DNA of 64,000 bases. Source: Isoetes taiwanensis. Its lineage: Eukaryota > Streptophyta > Lycopodiopsida > Isoetales > Isoetaceae. Shown piece by piece: positions 53,880 through 64,000 of the stretch. A program made the translations under genes and the position numbers. How positions within the stretch are numbered: position 1 is the stretch's first letter; each line of letters opens with the position of its first letter. The stretch lies in the NCBI GenBank assembly GCA_021234155.1, contig JAJEKV010000556.1:1-64000 (forward strand), read 5' to 3'. Under the pieces are notes generated by a model. That model was not told where the DNA came from. It worked only from the letters and a program-made list of their open reading frames with translations, and did not search any database.

Positions 53880-54324
53880 CAAGCATGTATCACATGAGTT
53901 CCTAGATTGGTGTTTTTTGAAATTTTGAGTTGCATTGTGATCCAGCATGGCTCAAAGAAATGTCAACTTGTTGGTGAGGAAGTTGCTGCAGGCATATAAA
54001 TACAAGTTTCTTTCTATTAGGAATCAGGATGACTGCACCAACAAAAAGTTGAAAGTGGTTAATAAGCAAAATTTTCTTAAGGAATTGTCCAAAGTGTACC
54101 AAATATATTATCAACACAAAGTGAAAAATAAATTGTTGATCGATGACAGCAGATACAGGAATTCTCACAAGCTGCCAAACACAATGATATGTCCAAATGC
54201 CTTTGTCCCGACAATTGGATTCCAATTTTCTTTTAGAGCAACTCAAACCATGGCTGAAAGGACTTCTAAATGTAGAAAGTGTGTCTGCTTAAGTGAAGAA
54301 AAATCTAATACAATTGGGCTCTAG
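53880..54324 (+). pseudogene. FCP1/NIF-family phosphatase-like gene fragment
   Basis: The plus frame around 53900-54240 resembles the C-terminal half of the FCP1/SCP (NLI-interacting factor) phosphatase domain. 'HEFLDWCFLKF' is followed by a block ending 'SSMAQRNVNLLV', then 'NQDDCTN', 'LKELSKVYQIYY', 'NKLLIDDSRYR' and 'NTMICPNAF'. In the family these correspond to the 'VGIWSS' block, the 'QDQCT' block and 'NTLLIDDSPYK'. Two TGA codons (about 53925 and 53937) interrupt the 'EVGIWSS'-like block, the Trp position being one of them. The N-terminal DLDGTLV-type active-site part is not found upstream. I read it as a degenerate or processed fragment of a nuclear CTD-phosphatase-like gene. An alternative start at 53947 would give 125 residues lacking the catalytic motif. 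Confidence 0.7.
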
Positions 54325-54596
54325 GCCCTAAACCAGTTGACATTTTGATATTTGATAAATTAGTATTTGCATATAACTCTAAGTTATAACTTCCTTTGTC
54401 TCGCATCCTACATTTTGCAAGTCTCCACTATCAGAGTATCCCTTATAGGACAGGGGATCTGAGAGCCGACTAGTAGGGTTTTTCCTCCCACGTGGGGGTT
54501 TTTTCATCCCAGTAGTATGGACACATTGTATAGTAGCATTTGTATCTTCGGTGTGGTTTTTATTTGCTTCGTGTATTACATGTACCATCTCATAGA
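54325..54596. other. Spacer without recognised feature
   Basis: I see no domain. The 'cccacgtgggggttttttcatccc' stretch at 54487-54510 is a small inverted repeat ('cccacgtggg'). Confidence 0.4.
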
Positions 54597-55182
54597 CCGA
54601 AAAAAGAAAAAAGAAAAAAGAAAAAAGAAAAAAGAAAAAAGAAAAAAGAAAAAAGAAAAAAGAAAAAAGAAAAAAGAAAAAAGAAAAAAGAAAAAAGAAA
54701 AAAGAAAAAATAAAAAAGAAAAAAGAAAAAAGAAAAAAGAAAAAAGAAAAAAGAAAAAAGAAAAAAGAAAAAAGAAAAAAGAAAAAGGAAAAAGGAAAAA
54801 GGAAAAAGGAAAAAGGAAAAAGGAAAAAGGAAAAAAGAAAAAGGAAAAGAAAAAAGAAAAAAGAAAAAAGGAAAAGGAAAAAGGAAAAGGAAAAAAGGAA
54901 AAAAAAAGGAAAAGGAAAAAAAAAAAAAGGAAAAAGGAAAAAGGAAAAAGAAAAAAGAAAAAAGGAAAAAGGAAAAGGAAAAGGAAAAAAAAGAAAAAGG
55001 AAAAAAAAAAAAAGGAAAAAGGAAAAAAGGAAAAAGGAAAAAGGAAAAGGAAAAAGGAAAAAGGAAAAAGGAAAAAGGAAAAAGGAAAAAGGAAAAAGGA
55101 AAAAGGAAAAAGGAAAAAGGAAAAAAGAAAAAAGAAAAAAGAAAAAAGAAAAAAGAAAAAAGAAAAAAGAAAAAGAAGAAGA
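54597..55182. repeat. 585-bp (A4-6 G1-2)n purine tract
   Basis: The left third is almost pure 'aaaaaag' (one interruption, 'aataaaa', at about 54710). The middle shifts to 'aaaaagg' units, and the right end returns to 'aaaaaag' and then 'aagaagaag'. The unbroken Lys-rich frame at 54517-55221 is a consequence of the repeat and is not called as a gene. Confidence 0.95.
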
Positions 55183-55613
55183 AGAAAATGGAGAGTGGTT
55201 ATGAGTGAAATTGGAAACTAATTATGGTTGTAAAAGGACAGACATTAATTATGTTATAGGGAAGTGCATAATCTATTATTATAAAACCTTTTATGCTTGG
55301 GTCCGTCTCACCGATCGGGGTCGAGATTTAGATAATGGAACATCCGCCCCACGGACGGGGCGCTAAGATTTGTTTTTATGGTTGTGCCCCTATTAAACGG
55401 CCTAGATTGTGCCACGTAGCACAATTTGAACCATTTTTTTATAATATAAGAAAAAAATGAAAGGGTGCGAAATTATTTTTTCCCGTGGCTTTCCGGTTCT
55501 AGCTCTCCACGTCGACTCAAACAAAATAGGCCTAGACCTGATCTAAAATGACAAAGGAGTTTTTCCTCTTTGCCCCACAACGAAAGCGTAGAAGAAGAAG
55601 AGGCGACTTTTTC

Positions 55614-56478
55614 GCCATGGCGGATTGGCATAGAACTCCCTGCTGGCGGCCGTGCCAAACTCCTTCGCTTGGCAATGGTGGCCCGTGCTCCTCCGGTTGG
55701 TGGCTCCAGCTTCTACCTAGGTCCCGGGTTCGCCTCCGGTGAAGAGAAGGGCCAAGATTTATCGTAGGTTTTGTTTCCCCAAATTAAGTCGTTGCCTCAT
55801 TCCATTCACAACAAGCTTCGGATTATGGTGATTTATGAAACATCTTTGAAGGCATTGGGTTGAATGCGTAAAGGACGTGGGCCTTCAAAAAATGGAGGCT
55901 ACAATGCTACTAAGAGTTGCTTGGGGCTATGATGAACGAAGTCCCGCAGGTCTGCGCTTTTACGCATCCGTAAAACAACAAGGAGTATGAGGTTTGCACT
56001 TTCGGAATATTTACTAATTTAGGTAACTTGGATTTGATGTTGTACAGGGCTTGGATTTCATGGTTTATAAAGCTTCCAACAATGGCATCAAGCTCATCCT
56101 TATCTTTATCATCAATTACGACAACCTGGGTGGCAGATCTGAGTGGCAAGTATGCAGCTTTTCCTTGGATTTGATTTTTTGTGCATCTCTTAATGTGGAT
56201 ATATTTATGCTGCCCAGCATCGGAATTGGCTTTAAACCTCAGTTTTTGCTATGATTTTCTAATGTTCTTTTGGTTCTAGATTGAACTCTATTTATCTCAT
56301 TCTAAGTTAAATGCTTTTGACAAGATAACTTATGCGTATGTAAAATGTAGGGTCTGCTTGCATTAATTTAATATGTTTCTGCAGCAAGAGAAAATGAGAT
56401 CTAGAAGGAAGCCAGATTGAATTCTAGGTTCTATGGAATCTTTAACATACAGGTGCCAAGGTGCCAGATGATTGTGGT
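55614..56478 (+). other. Duplicated low-copy region, copy 1
   Basis: This shares about 90% identity with 56702-57151 followed by 63134-63548. Short open stretches suggest gene remnants. 55570-55767 encodes '...GGSSFYLGPGFASGEE...' up to a possible splice donor (GTAGGT at about 55763). An ATG at 56073 begins MASSSSLSLSSITTT, a serine-rich start resembling a plastid transit peptide, followed by a possible donor (GTATGC at about 56147). No complete protein could be assembled, and no family was recognised. Confidence 0.55.
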
Positions 56479-56701
56479 GGTAAAGACACATTCAAGGGCA
56501 ACATAAGTCTACTTTCCTACACATGATTTTACAAGGTTAGCATGAAAGAGGATTCTGCTTTGCAACAGAGCTGCATGCACTACGAGATTTGGGTTATGGC
56601 AGAAGACTTAGACACTGTTGCTAGCCATTAGATTACAGGACATTCAAACAAAGAAGGGTATATAAAAAGCCACAACAATGCTTAGAGTTCTTCCAATATT
56701 T

Positions 56702-57151
56702 GGCCATGGCAGATTAGCATAGAACTCCTGTCTGGCGACCAGCGGAACTCCTTCTGCTTGGCATTGGTGGCCCAGGCTCCTCCAATTGGTGGCTCCAGCT
56801 TCTACCTAGGTCCTGGGTTCGTCTCCGGTGAAGAGAAGGGCCAAGATTTATCGTAGGTTTTGTTTCCTGCAGATTAAGTCGTTGCCTCATTCCATTTACA
56901 ACAAGCTTCAGATTATGGTGATTTATGAAACATGCTGAAGGCATTGGGTTGAATGCGGCAAGGACGTGGGCCTTCAAAAATGGAGGCTACAATGCTACGA
57001 AGAGTTGCTTGGGGCTATGATGAACGAGTCCTGCAGGTCTGTTTTCTGCATCCAGAAACAAAAAGGAGTAACAGGTTTGCACTTTCGGAATATTTACTAA
57101 TTTAGGTAACTTGGATTTGATGTTGTACAGGGCTTGGATTTCGTGGTTTAT
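56702..57151 (+). other. Duplicated low-copy region, copy 2, left part
   Basis: This matches 55614-56060, from 'gccatggc' to 'gtggtttata', where LINE-B interrupts it. The first frame has a stop after 'MAD' (TAG at about 56713). The right part of the copy is at 63134-63548. Confidence 0.75.
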
Positions 57152-60100
57152 AGAATAGAATAGAATAGAATAGGTTTTTAGCGTCCACGGAGACCAATTG
57201 GCCTATGGGACCCAAACAAAAAGAGAGCAGCAAGCATATTACTGACAGGATTAAAAAACCCCCGCTCCGAAGGGTTTTCGAGGAAAAACCTTAGCGATAA
57301 TAAGCCCGGCCGGGCACATCGCATACAATTGCATAGGGGCGGTTCAATACCGGCCCCGTAGGGACACAAACGAAGTCCGGTGCATCCATAACCTCCCCGG
57401 AGGTATGACCCCAACAAACTCCACCCACGCCAGTAGCCAATAACCGATGCAACGGCTGGCCGGGCACTAGTAATCGAACATATCGCTCGGATATGGGCAA
57501 ATCTTTGGGGCGTGTCTGGAGGGCATGACATTCATCCTCAATCGCCACCGGTGGCAACACCGGCAAAGCCTTTGCTCGGTGCTTCACGGCCCAACATACT
57601 GTTTCAATGCGAGGCGATGTGCCCCGTCTTGAATGGAAGCTATAAGCCTGCGTTTCTTCATGGGTAGCCGGGTGTACAAATAATCTTGGTGTGGGCCTCT
57701 TGTGAGCCTAGGATTGACTTCGGGCCGATAGTGTGCCGCCTTAACATGTGTCGAGCCTCGCATCCCACGGCGGGCATGAGGAAAGTAGCATCAAGGTATA
57801 GTTTAAGTGCCTCGCGATCTTTCTTTGTCGACACGGACACATCGTTTTGCGACACCCCCCAGTGGAGGAGAACCACCGAGCCCGCTTGTCTTTCCAGCCG
57901 AGATTTGGCGTTTGGGGACCCATTGCCGTGGCCAAAGCAAGGCGGGGCAAGCGTGTATCGACCATAGCGACCACCTTTTGGAAGTAAACGATATGGCGTT
58001 CCAATGCGGCCGTTGAAGGGGTAGAAATCGCCTCACGAGTAGGATGCGGTGCGGAGGCGTGGACTTCCCCCGGGGCCCGTGCCAAGAAGGCCTTCTGCAC
58101 CTGCTCGAGGTCATTCCAGGTGTTGAGGGATATCACTGGACCCCAAACTTCTGCCCCATACAAAAGGGCCGGCTCAACCAAGGCCCGAAACAAATGTGAC
58201 TGGTGACCCGGGCATACAACTGCCTTTGTGGCTGTTGTTCTGCATGGCATATAGTGCTTTCCAACCCGCAATGACCATACCCGGAGAAGCCGCGATCCCA
58301 ATGGGTGGTAGTTGAGAACTCAATCCCCAAGTACTTGTAGGTCGGAGCCACCTCTACCTCCCCGCCCCGGTAAGTGAATGTGGGAAGCCTTGGTCGACGG
58401 GATGATGCAACTAGCAAACACCCTAGTTTTGGCCAAGTTAACTTGCATGCCATTGAATTGGCAAAAGTGTCAAGAGCATCCGGTGACGTTGCATGTCCTC
58501 CGGAGTATAGGCCATGAGGTTGACATCGTCAAGATATATGAGTTGCGGGATTGTGTGATGCATGATATGTGCTCAAGACCTCCATGCTCAGAGAGCCAAT
58601 CTTCCAACCGATCAATGTACGTGCCAAAGAGTGTGGGGGAGGGGGCAACCCCGACGCACTCCAATGCTACCGGTCACCGGGTCTTGGCGATGTGATACGC
58701 CCTCGAGCATGCCTCGTGACAAATTTATATCTGCATTACGCAAGTCCGTGGGGTCCCTCACCGCCAATAACGGCCCCATAGCTTATTCCCGGTAATCGTG
58801 GTCGAATGCCTTTGCAAAATCCACTAAAACAACAAAGCATGTGTTCTCCGCCGGCGATTCCCGCTATCTTCAATCAATGTGCGCGAGTGAAGATATGATC
58901 AATGGTGGAATGTGCGGGAAAAAACCGCGCGTGTAAGAGCTCGCACCTCCGTTTCCCTCTGCCCATATTGTCGACCCATTTGTTCAAGGATGCCGATAAC
59001 GGTTTTGCAAAGAGAGAGCTGACCATAATAGTACGGTAGTTGGCCGGACATTGAGGGTCCCCTGCTTTGTATATGGGCACTACTCTACTAGTGGTCCATT
59101 GCGTAGGGAAGCCTTCGCAATGCTTTATTGAACAATCTTGTGGGAGAACAGGCACCGGTGGAGGCCCGACCCATTTTAAGCTTCCGCCGCATGCCATCTA
59201 AATCTGCTGCCTTCCCATTAGCTAGGCGCTGTAGGCCCATGATGACATCCCCCTCTGTGATAACCAGAGCCATGCCTATCTGTGGAGGGACTGGTGCCCG
59301 GCCCCGAGCGGAGTCATACTGTTTATTGCAAATCGTACCCATTGCTTTCCGAGGTGATGTTCCCGTGGGAAATGCGGGGCTTGCTCAAGACCCTTCTCCG
59401 TATCGTCCCGGGTGCCGGGTCCAGGAGACCAAACATCTGTTGCTGATGCTCTGCGAGGTATCTGGCCTTCTTGTTCTTGAGAAAGGAACGGTATTGACTG
59501 ACGGCCTGTGGGCGAGAGATGGGATCAGTGACTTGCCGGAGTGTGCGTTTGAGCTCCCGACACTCATCATCAAACCATCGGTTGCGGGGGAAGGTGGTGG
59601 TGCCTGAGGCTTGCCGTGAGCGGCCTCTCCCAAAGCATCTTTCTGCAGCCGTCAGAAGCAGGTGAGTCAGCTGAGCAGATTGTTCTTGAAGTGTGGGGAG
59701 TTGCAGCAGTCCCGCCAGATCATGCTCAAGCAGCTGGGCATAGGTCCCTGCACGGTCGTAGTCCAGGCGCAGCTGGGGCACCCGGTGTGTTGAGGCAAGA
59801 GGGTGCGGGGAGCCCCCCGGAGATGCATGAACGAGGGGCGGTGGTCTGAGTCTACTTCCTCCGCCCGGAAGTGTTCGGTCCGATGGAAAAATGAGTAACC
59901 AGGTGCGGACCCGTTCCTCAACCGCCAGATAATCCACCACACTGGAGCCGCCCCTTGGTTCTCCCCGGGTTTACAAGTAAAGCGGTGGAAGGCGGCCATT
60001 GCACCAACCCATTACGGATAACCAGGTCAAAGATACTACCCAAAGAACAAAGAATCGCCGCCATAGCGCGAAATATGGTCGTCATCCGATATCCTTGACC

Positions 60101-60700
60101 AAGCCACCTCTGCGGGGTTCAATTGCAAGGCGCCCCTGCCGGGGGCTCAAATTTTGGAACTCGCTTCGGCTCATGTCGTGCATTAAAGTCGCCAAGCAAC
60201 ATAACCACCTCGCCTAACCGCTTTTGATGGCCAGTATGTCATCATATAGATCGACATAAGGCTCCAATCGATCCACATCCGAATGAGTGTTATAAAAGTT
60301 GCTCTCGGCATGTGGAAAGTAGCATCTTTTGCTATGAGGGAGAGTGTCGCCTCGCCATGTCATCGCCCAGCACCCACAAGTAGCGATTGTACTGCCCTGC
60401 TTTTGTGCAACGGATCGAAAGTGCCTCAAAGGTTGTGACGGTAGTAGGGGCAACCCCGCCATGCCCTCGCTTGCACGGCACTCATTGAACACCGAAAAAT
60501 GCAGATAGCTGGGAGGTCTGGCCTCAGGTTCTACTGCATGCTCCCATGTTTCCATGAGGAAAATGAGATCCATATCCGTGCAATAGAGTTGAGACTCTCG
60601 CCTTTTCGCTGGGGAAGCCCCGGACAGTTCAAGACACCATCCGAGGCACAGTTTCCTATTTTCGGCATTCGGATGTGGGCCTTCGATGATCTGTCAGGGA
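57152..60700 (-). mobile_element. LINE-B: non-LTR retrotransposon with endonuclease and RT
   Basis: Minus-strand element of the same family as LINE-A. The endonuclease lies at about 60690-59700 ('DLIFLMETWEH' near 60560; 'SDHRPSFMH' near 59840 is the C-terminal catalytic SDH motif). The linker 'RNRWFDDECRELKRTL' is near 59570-59520. RT shows 'GLQRLANGKAADLDGM' (about 59245), 'IYKAGDP..PANYRTI' (about 59070) and a catalytic 'LDD' near 58520. The C-terminal region runs to about 57300. Many frameshifts break ORF2. The 3' end has the same conserved block as LINE-A and then a tail of (ATTCT)n (57152-57175 as GAATA repeats). It lies inside the duplicated region, so the empty site is known from copy 1. 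Confidence 0.87.
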
Positions 60701-62300
60701 CTGCGGGGAGCAGCAGCGGCGCCTGAAAGCAGCAAATGGAGCGGGGCGGAGCCGAGGAGGTAGAGGGTACCGCCGCGAAGCAGCGAAAGAAGAAGGGAGT
60801 GGCGGAAGCGACGCATTGCCTCGGCTACCTCAGCCGGCGCCGGCTCGAATCGCGGCTTTACCCCGGACAAGGCCCGCAGCCCCCTCTACGGCCGGGACGC
60901 CTCACACAGGCCTCGGGCCGCCGCTGGATCGGCAAGCAGACGGTGAGATCCCGGTCAACATACGCAGCCCCTTCAGCTTGTCTACTCGACGCCAGATGGC
61001 TCCTATTCTTCAGAGAGATGTTCCGCCATCGCGGAAGGTGACAACACGCTGGCGACATGCGGCGCCGAGCCCCAAGGCGCTCGCTTCTAGCAATTTGTAC
61101 CGCAATCGGAAATGCCATTCGAGATAGGGATCTCATCCCCACGCGCTTTGGTGAGATCTTTCCTCCCCGCCCCTCCGAAGTCCACGCACCACCACATTAT
61201 GGCCGGGCGGCCCTCGCCTCCCGGCCGCCACCGAAGTCGAGGGGCAACATTAGCCGCCCCAGGCAGGTGACGCCTGGCCGGGAGTGTGTGGGCTGCCTCA
61301 CGCAGGGGCGGTGGTGTGCGAGATGGAGGAGGTGGCGGGCGCCTGTTTGCCTGCTTGACGCACTGCGGGGTGGGGGCTCGTGCGCTTGGGCGTCCCCGTG
61401 TTGCGGCCTGCGACCGCTGGAGCTTTGGGGAGCCTAGCTCTGATTGGAATCTCTTTGCTGGCCAACTCATTTGTCATTGCTGGCGGTGTTCATGGACTGA
61501 AACGAGGAGGCGGCCGCCTTTGTTGGGCAATGGTTGCTTTGAGCTCACGGATCTCGATCTTGTGTCTCGACCCTACTCTGCGGGGTTCTGAAGCTCACTC
61601 TGCTGGTTGAAGCCGACGATGGTTCCGGGCGTTTAAGTATCACGGTGGCATACCCTCGACTTGGGCAGGCTTCGAAGGGAAATAGTTGCCAGCGTATCAC
61701 GCTCCCACACCACGCTTGTCGCATGCCATAGTCTCCACGGTGGGTGAGGAGGGAATCCACCGCGAGCTGCAAGTCGGCAAGGCCCCGCTTATCTGTTGCC
61801 TTTCAAAGTGGGCTGGCCAGCGGCCCGATTTCTAAGCTGGCGCATGCGGGTCTCCATGTTCAGTAACCCGTTGCCTTTCCACGCTAACCAGTTTTTGAGC
61901 ACATGGGATCGAGGATTGTATCTCTGCTTTGTCAATCCCGCAATCCAGGGTTCTGGTTATTCTCGATCTGTTCCTCCTGAATTTTGTTTCATGGCCCTCG
62001 CTCATGCGCCTGTGTCGAGCTTGAGCAGCCTTCATCCATCTCCCCGAGCCAATCTCAGATTGGGCCTTCGAGGGGCTTCCCTCCTCATGGAAGAGGTTTC
62101 TCCCCCGTCTTTGTTATCGGAGGGGCCGTTTTTCAGCTGGCCCCTCCCCGGTTCTCCCAGGGTGGGGGTGGGCCGGGTGGGGCTGGGGCCGGGGAATGTC
62201 TCCCTCCAAATGGGGGTCCGGGCAAGGGGGGCTACAAAAGCGGCCATGAAGTTGTATGGTATGGATGGGGATTAAAGAACTAAAGTGCTATGAAGAATTG
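60701..62300. other. GC-rich region, possibly the 5' part of LINE-B
   Basis: This lies between the start of the LINE-B endonuclease and the repeat cluster at 62580. It is much richer in G+C than its surroundings. The empty-site comparison (57151 joined to 63134) shows it came in with or after the LINE insertion. Frames of 100-160 codons exist on both strands (for example 61087-61470 minus; 61796-62275 plus) but show no domain. A LINE ORF1 and 5' UTR is the simplest reading, but it is unproven. Confidence 0.4.
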
Positions 62301-62579
62301 GAAGATGTTTAAAAGCACAAACGATGCCCGCCCTCAGTGGTTGGCATGGGGGGTTTGGGGGTTCAATCTGGGGGGAGGTTGATTAGGTTCTTTGTTTAAA
62401 TATTTTGGTATGGGCTTGGTTTGAGTGTGCTTTTTGGAATAGGCTTAGATGGGAAAGGACTAACACAAGCAGAGAAGGCTATAGATCCCGCGCACATTTT
62501 GAAGGCTATAGAGCGCATTTTGAGCATGCTTAGGATCTGGAACAAGTCATTGGCGCGCCATGGGTCGCCTAGAGAGACT

Positions 62580-63133
62580 GACAGTGTGTTGAGAGAGAGC
62601 AAGGAGGAAGATAGGTAGGGAAGGAAGCTAGAGAGATAGAGCAGGGAGGAAAATAGGATGTAAGAAGGCTAGAGAGATTGAGCAGAGAGGAAGAAGGTAA
62701 GAGAGGGCTAGAGAGAGAAAGTGAAGTCAGAGAGGGCTAGAGAGAGAAAGTGCTAGGCGCTAGAGAGAGAAACACATATTTGGAGAGAAAGTGCTAGGAA
62801 GAAGGTAAGAGAGGGCTAGAGAGAGAAAGTGAAGTCGAGAGGGCTAGAGAGAGAAAATGGCGCCAGAGAGAGAAACACATATTTGAGAGAAAGTGCTAGG
62901 GCTTAGAGAGAGAAACACATATTTGGAGCTTCCAACAATGGCTAGAGAGAGAAACACATATTTGGAGAGAAAGTGCTAGGCGCTAGAGAGAGAAACACAT
63001 ATTTGGAGCTTCCAACAATGGCATCAAGAGAAACACATATTTGGAAAACACATATTTGGAGCTTCCAACAATGGCATCAAGAGAAACACATATTTGGAGA
63101 GAAAGTGCTAGGCGCTAGAGAGAGAAACACATA
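62580..63133. repeat. Tandem GAGAG-rich repeats with copied target sequence
   Basis: Units of about 35-45 bp such as 'gctagagagagaaagtg' and 'agagagaaacacatatttgg' repeat irregularly. The phrase 'gagcttccaacaatggc', which is the host sequence right of the LINE insertion point, occurs four times (about 62926, 63006, 63059, 63138). Host sequence was therefore copied along with the repeat. Confidence 0.85.
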
Positions 63134-63548
63134 TTTGGAGCTTCCAACAATGGCATCAAGCTCGTCCTTATCTTTTCATCAATTACGGCAACCTGGGTGG
63201 CAGATCTGAGTGGCAAATATGCAGCTTTTCCTTGGATTTGATTTTTTGTGCATCTCTTAATGTGGATATATTTATGCTGCCCAGCATCGAAATTGCCATA
63301 GCCGGCTTTAAACCTCAGTTTTTGCTTTGATTTTCTATTGTTCTTTTGGTTCTAGATTGAACTCTGTTTACCTCATTCTAAGTTAAATGCTTTTGACCAG
63401 ATAACTTATGCGTATGTAAAATGTAGGATCCGCTTGCATTATTTTAATATGTTTCTGCAGCAAGAGGAAATGAGATCTAGAAGGAAGCCAGATTAAATTC
63501 TAGGTTCTATGGAATCTTTAACATACAGGTGCCAGATGATTGTGGTTT
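63134..63548 (+). other. Duplicated low-copy region, copy 2, right part
   Basis: This matches 56062-56478 from 'agcttccaacaatggcatca' onward, with an extra 'gccatag' insertion near 63295. The ATG at 63141 still starts MASSSSLS but shifts frame because of a small indel ('tctttatcatc' vs 'tcttttcatc'). Confidence 0.75.
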
Positions 63549-64000
63549 AGAAAGCATGAGTTCTATTTGTCGCACATCATTGCTCCCTTGCTATCCTGAA
63601 CTTTGCAATCCCAGCTTCCATAGCGTGGCCTTGGCAATTCTGTCTGTCTTTAAGCTCTGCCTTTCGAGTTTTTTTAAGAAATCTATGGCATGGCAATAAT
63701 CGTGCTTGCAAAAGAGGTTTTCTTATTTCTGATTTGGTTTTTCCCTCTCTATTGTACCATGGCGGCGAACCAAGTGGTTTAACCAGAGTTGAAAGGTTGC
63801 TTCACAATCGTGTATCTACTACAAATTTTTTTCCTTCATTCCAGGTCTTATATTGCTCTCTGCAGGCATGTGATAGCCTCTAAAGCGATGTTTTTCCAGT
63901 TTTTTCGGCGCGATTTAAAAATCCTATGGGTTGCATTTTAGTGGCGTTAATAACAAACATCCGTTTGCATGAAATAAATTTGCAAAGGTGGATGAAATGC
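63549..64000. other. Right end of window, no gene recognised
   Basis: AT-rich sequence with no domain, repeat or RNA gene that I can support. A short frame with 'tgtaccatggcggcgaacc' at about 63755 is too brief to call. Confidence 0.4.

Noticed and set aside
54517-55221. 234-codon Lys/Glu-rich ORF
   Set aside because: It is the translation of the (A4-6 G1-2)n tract; there is no independent coding evidence.
60701-62300. Host gene with a CpG-rich promoter
   Set aside because: The region lies inside the segment absent from the empty site and next to the LINE-B 5' end. LINE origin is simpler, and no protein domain supports a host gene.

Overview
This window looks like intergenic DNA from a large, repeat-rich land-plant genome. 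No intact host gene could be supported. The plant assignment rests on a Ty1/copia element with an initiator-Met-tRNA-type primer site, two Ty3/gypsy elements with Tat/Athila-type (non-chromovirus) pol and tRNA-Asp-like primer sites, and a CACTA transposon. A DIRS-type tyrosine-recombinase retrotransposon is also present; such elements are patchy in plants, so a seed-free lineage (fern, lycophyte or similar) is possible, but this is only a weak inference.

Most of positions 796-51960 is one nested stack, oldest outermost. (1) Gypsy-1 (minus strand, 796-51960) has its gag at 46-48.3 kb and its pol at 1-6.5 kb. (2) A copia element (minus, 6537-46034) split it and is flanked by the 5-bp duplication GATAC. 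(3) Gypsy-2 (minus, 13050-44918) sits inside the copia gag and is flanked by CTTAG. (4) A roughly 17.5-kb CACTA-type transposon (13587-31130) sits inside the 3' LTR of gypsy-2 and is flanked by TGA. (5) A DIRS/PAT-like retrotransposon (plus, 21967-29981) sits inside the CACTA element. A second, short DIRS-like element (minus, 32934-36127) interrupts the extra ORF of gypsy-2. A LINE (plus, 48995-51402) lies in the 5' LTR of gypsy-1, and another LINE fragment (6707-7735) lies in the copia 3' LTR.

Both gypsy elements carry a large sense ORF between integrase and the 3' LTR ('ORF3' here). It has a coiled-coil centre and a similar C-terminal region in both elements, and it reads through the polypurine tract into the LTR. 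Gypsy-2 also has a small antisense ORF with its own TATA box between pol and ORF3. The DIRS-like elements show the full A1 - internal - B1A2 - internal - B2 split-direct-repeat layout and a near-perfect palindrome next to the A terminus. These are the most interesting features.

The CACTA element has no visible transposase. It contains a 4-kb minisatellite of 19-20 bp units with a 1.45-kb higher-order duplication.

Right of the stack (51961-64000) lie a broken FCP1/NIF-like phosphatase exon (53.88-54.32 kb), a 585-bp purine tract (54.6-55.18 kb), a duplicated low-copy region (55.6-56.48 kb; second copy 56.70-57.15 plus 63.13-63.55 kb), and a minus-strand LINE that splits the second copy (57.15-60.7 kb, probably with a GC-rich 5' part to about 62.3 kb). 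The first 795 bases are repetitive flanking DNA with a GGAA microsatellite. All boundaries were set by eye.
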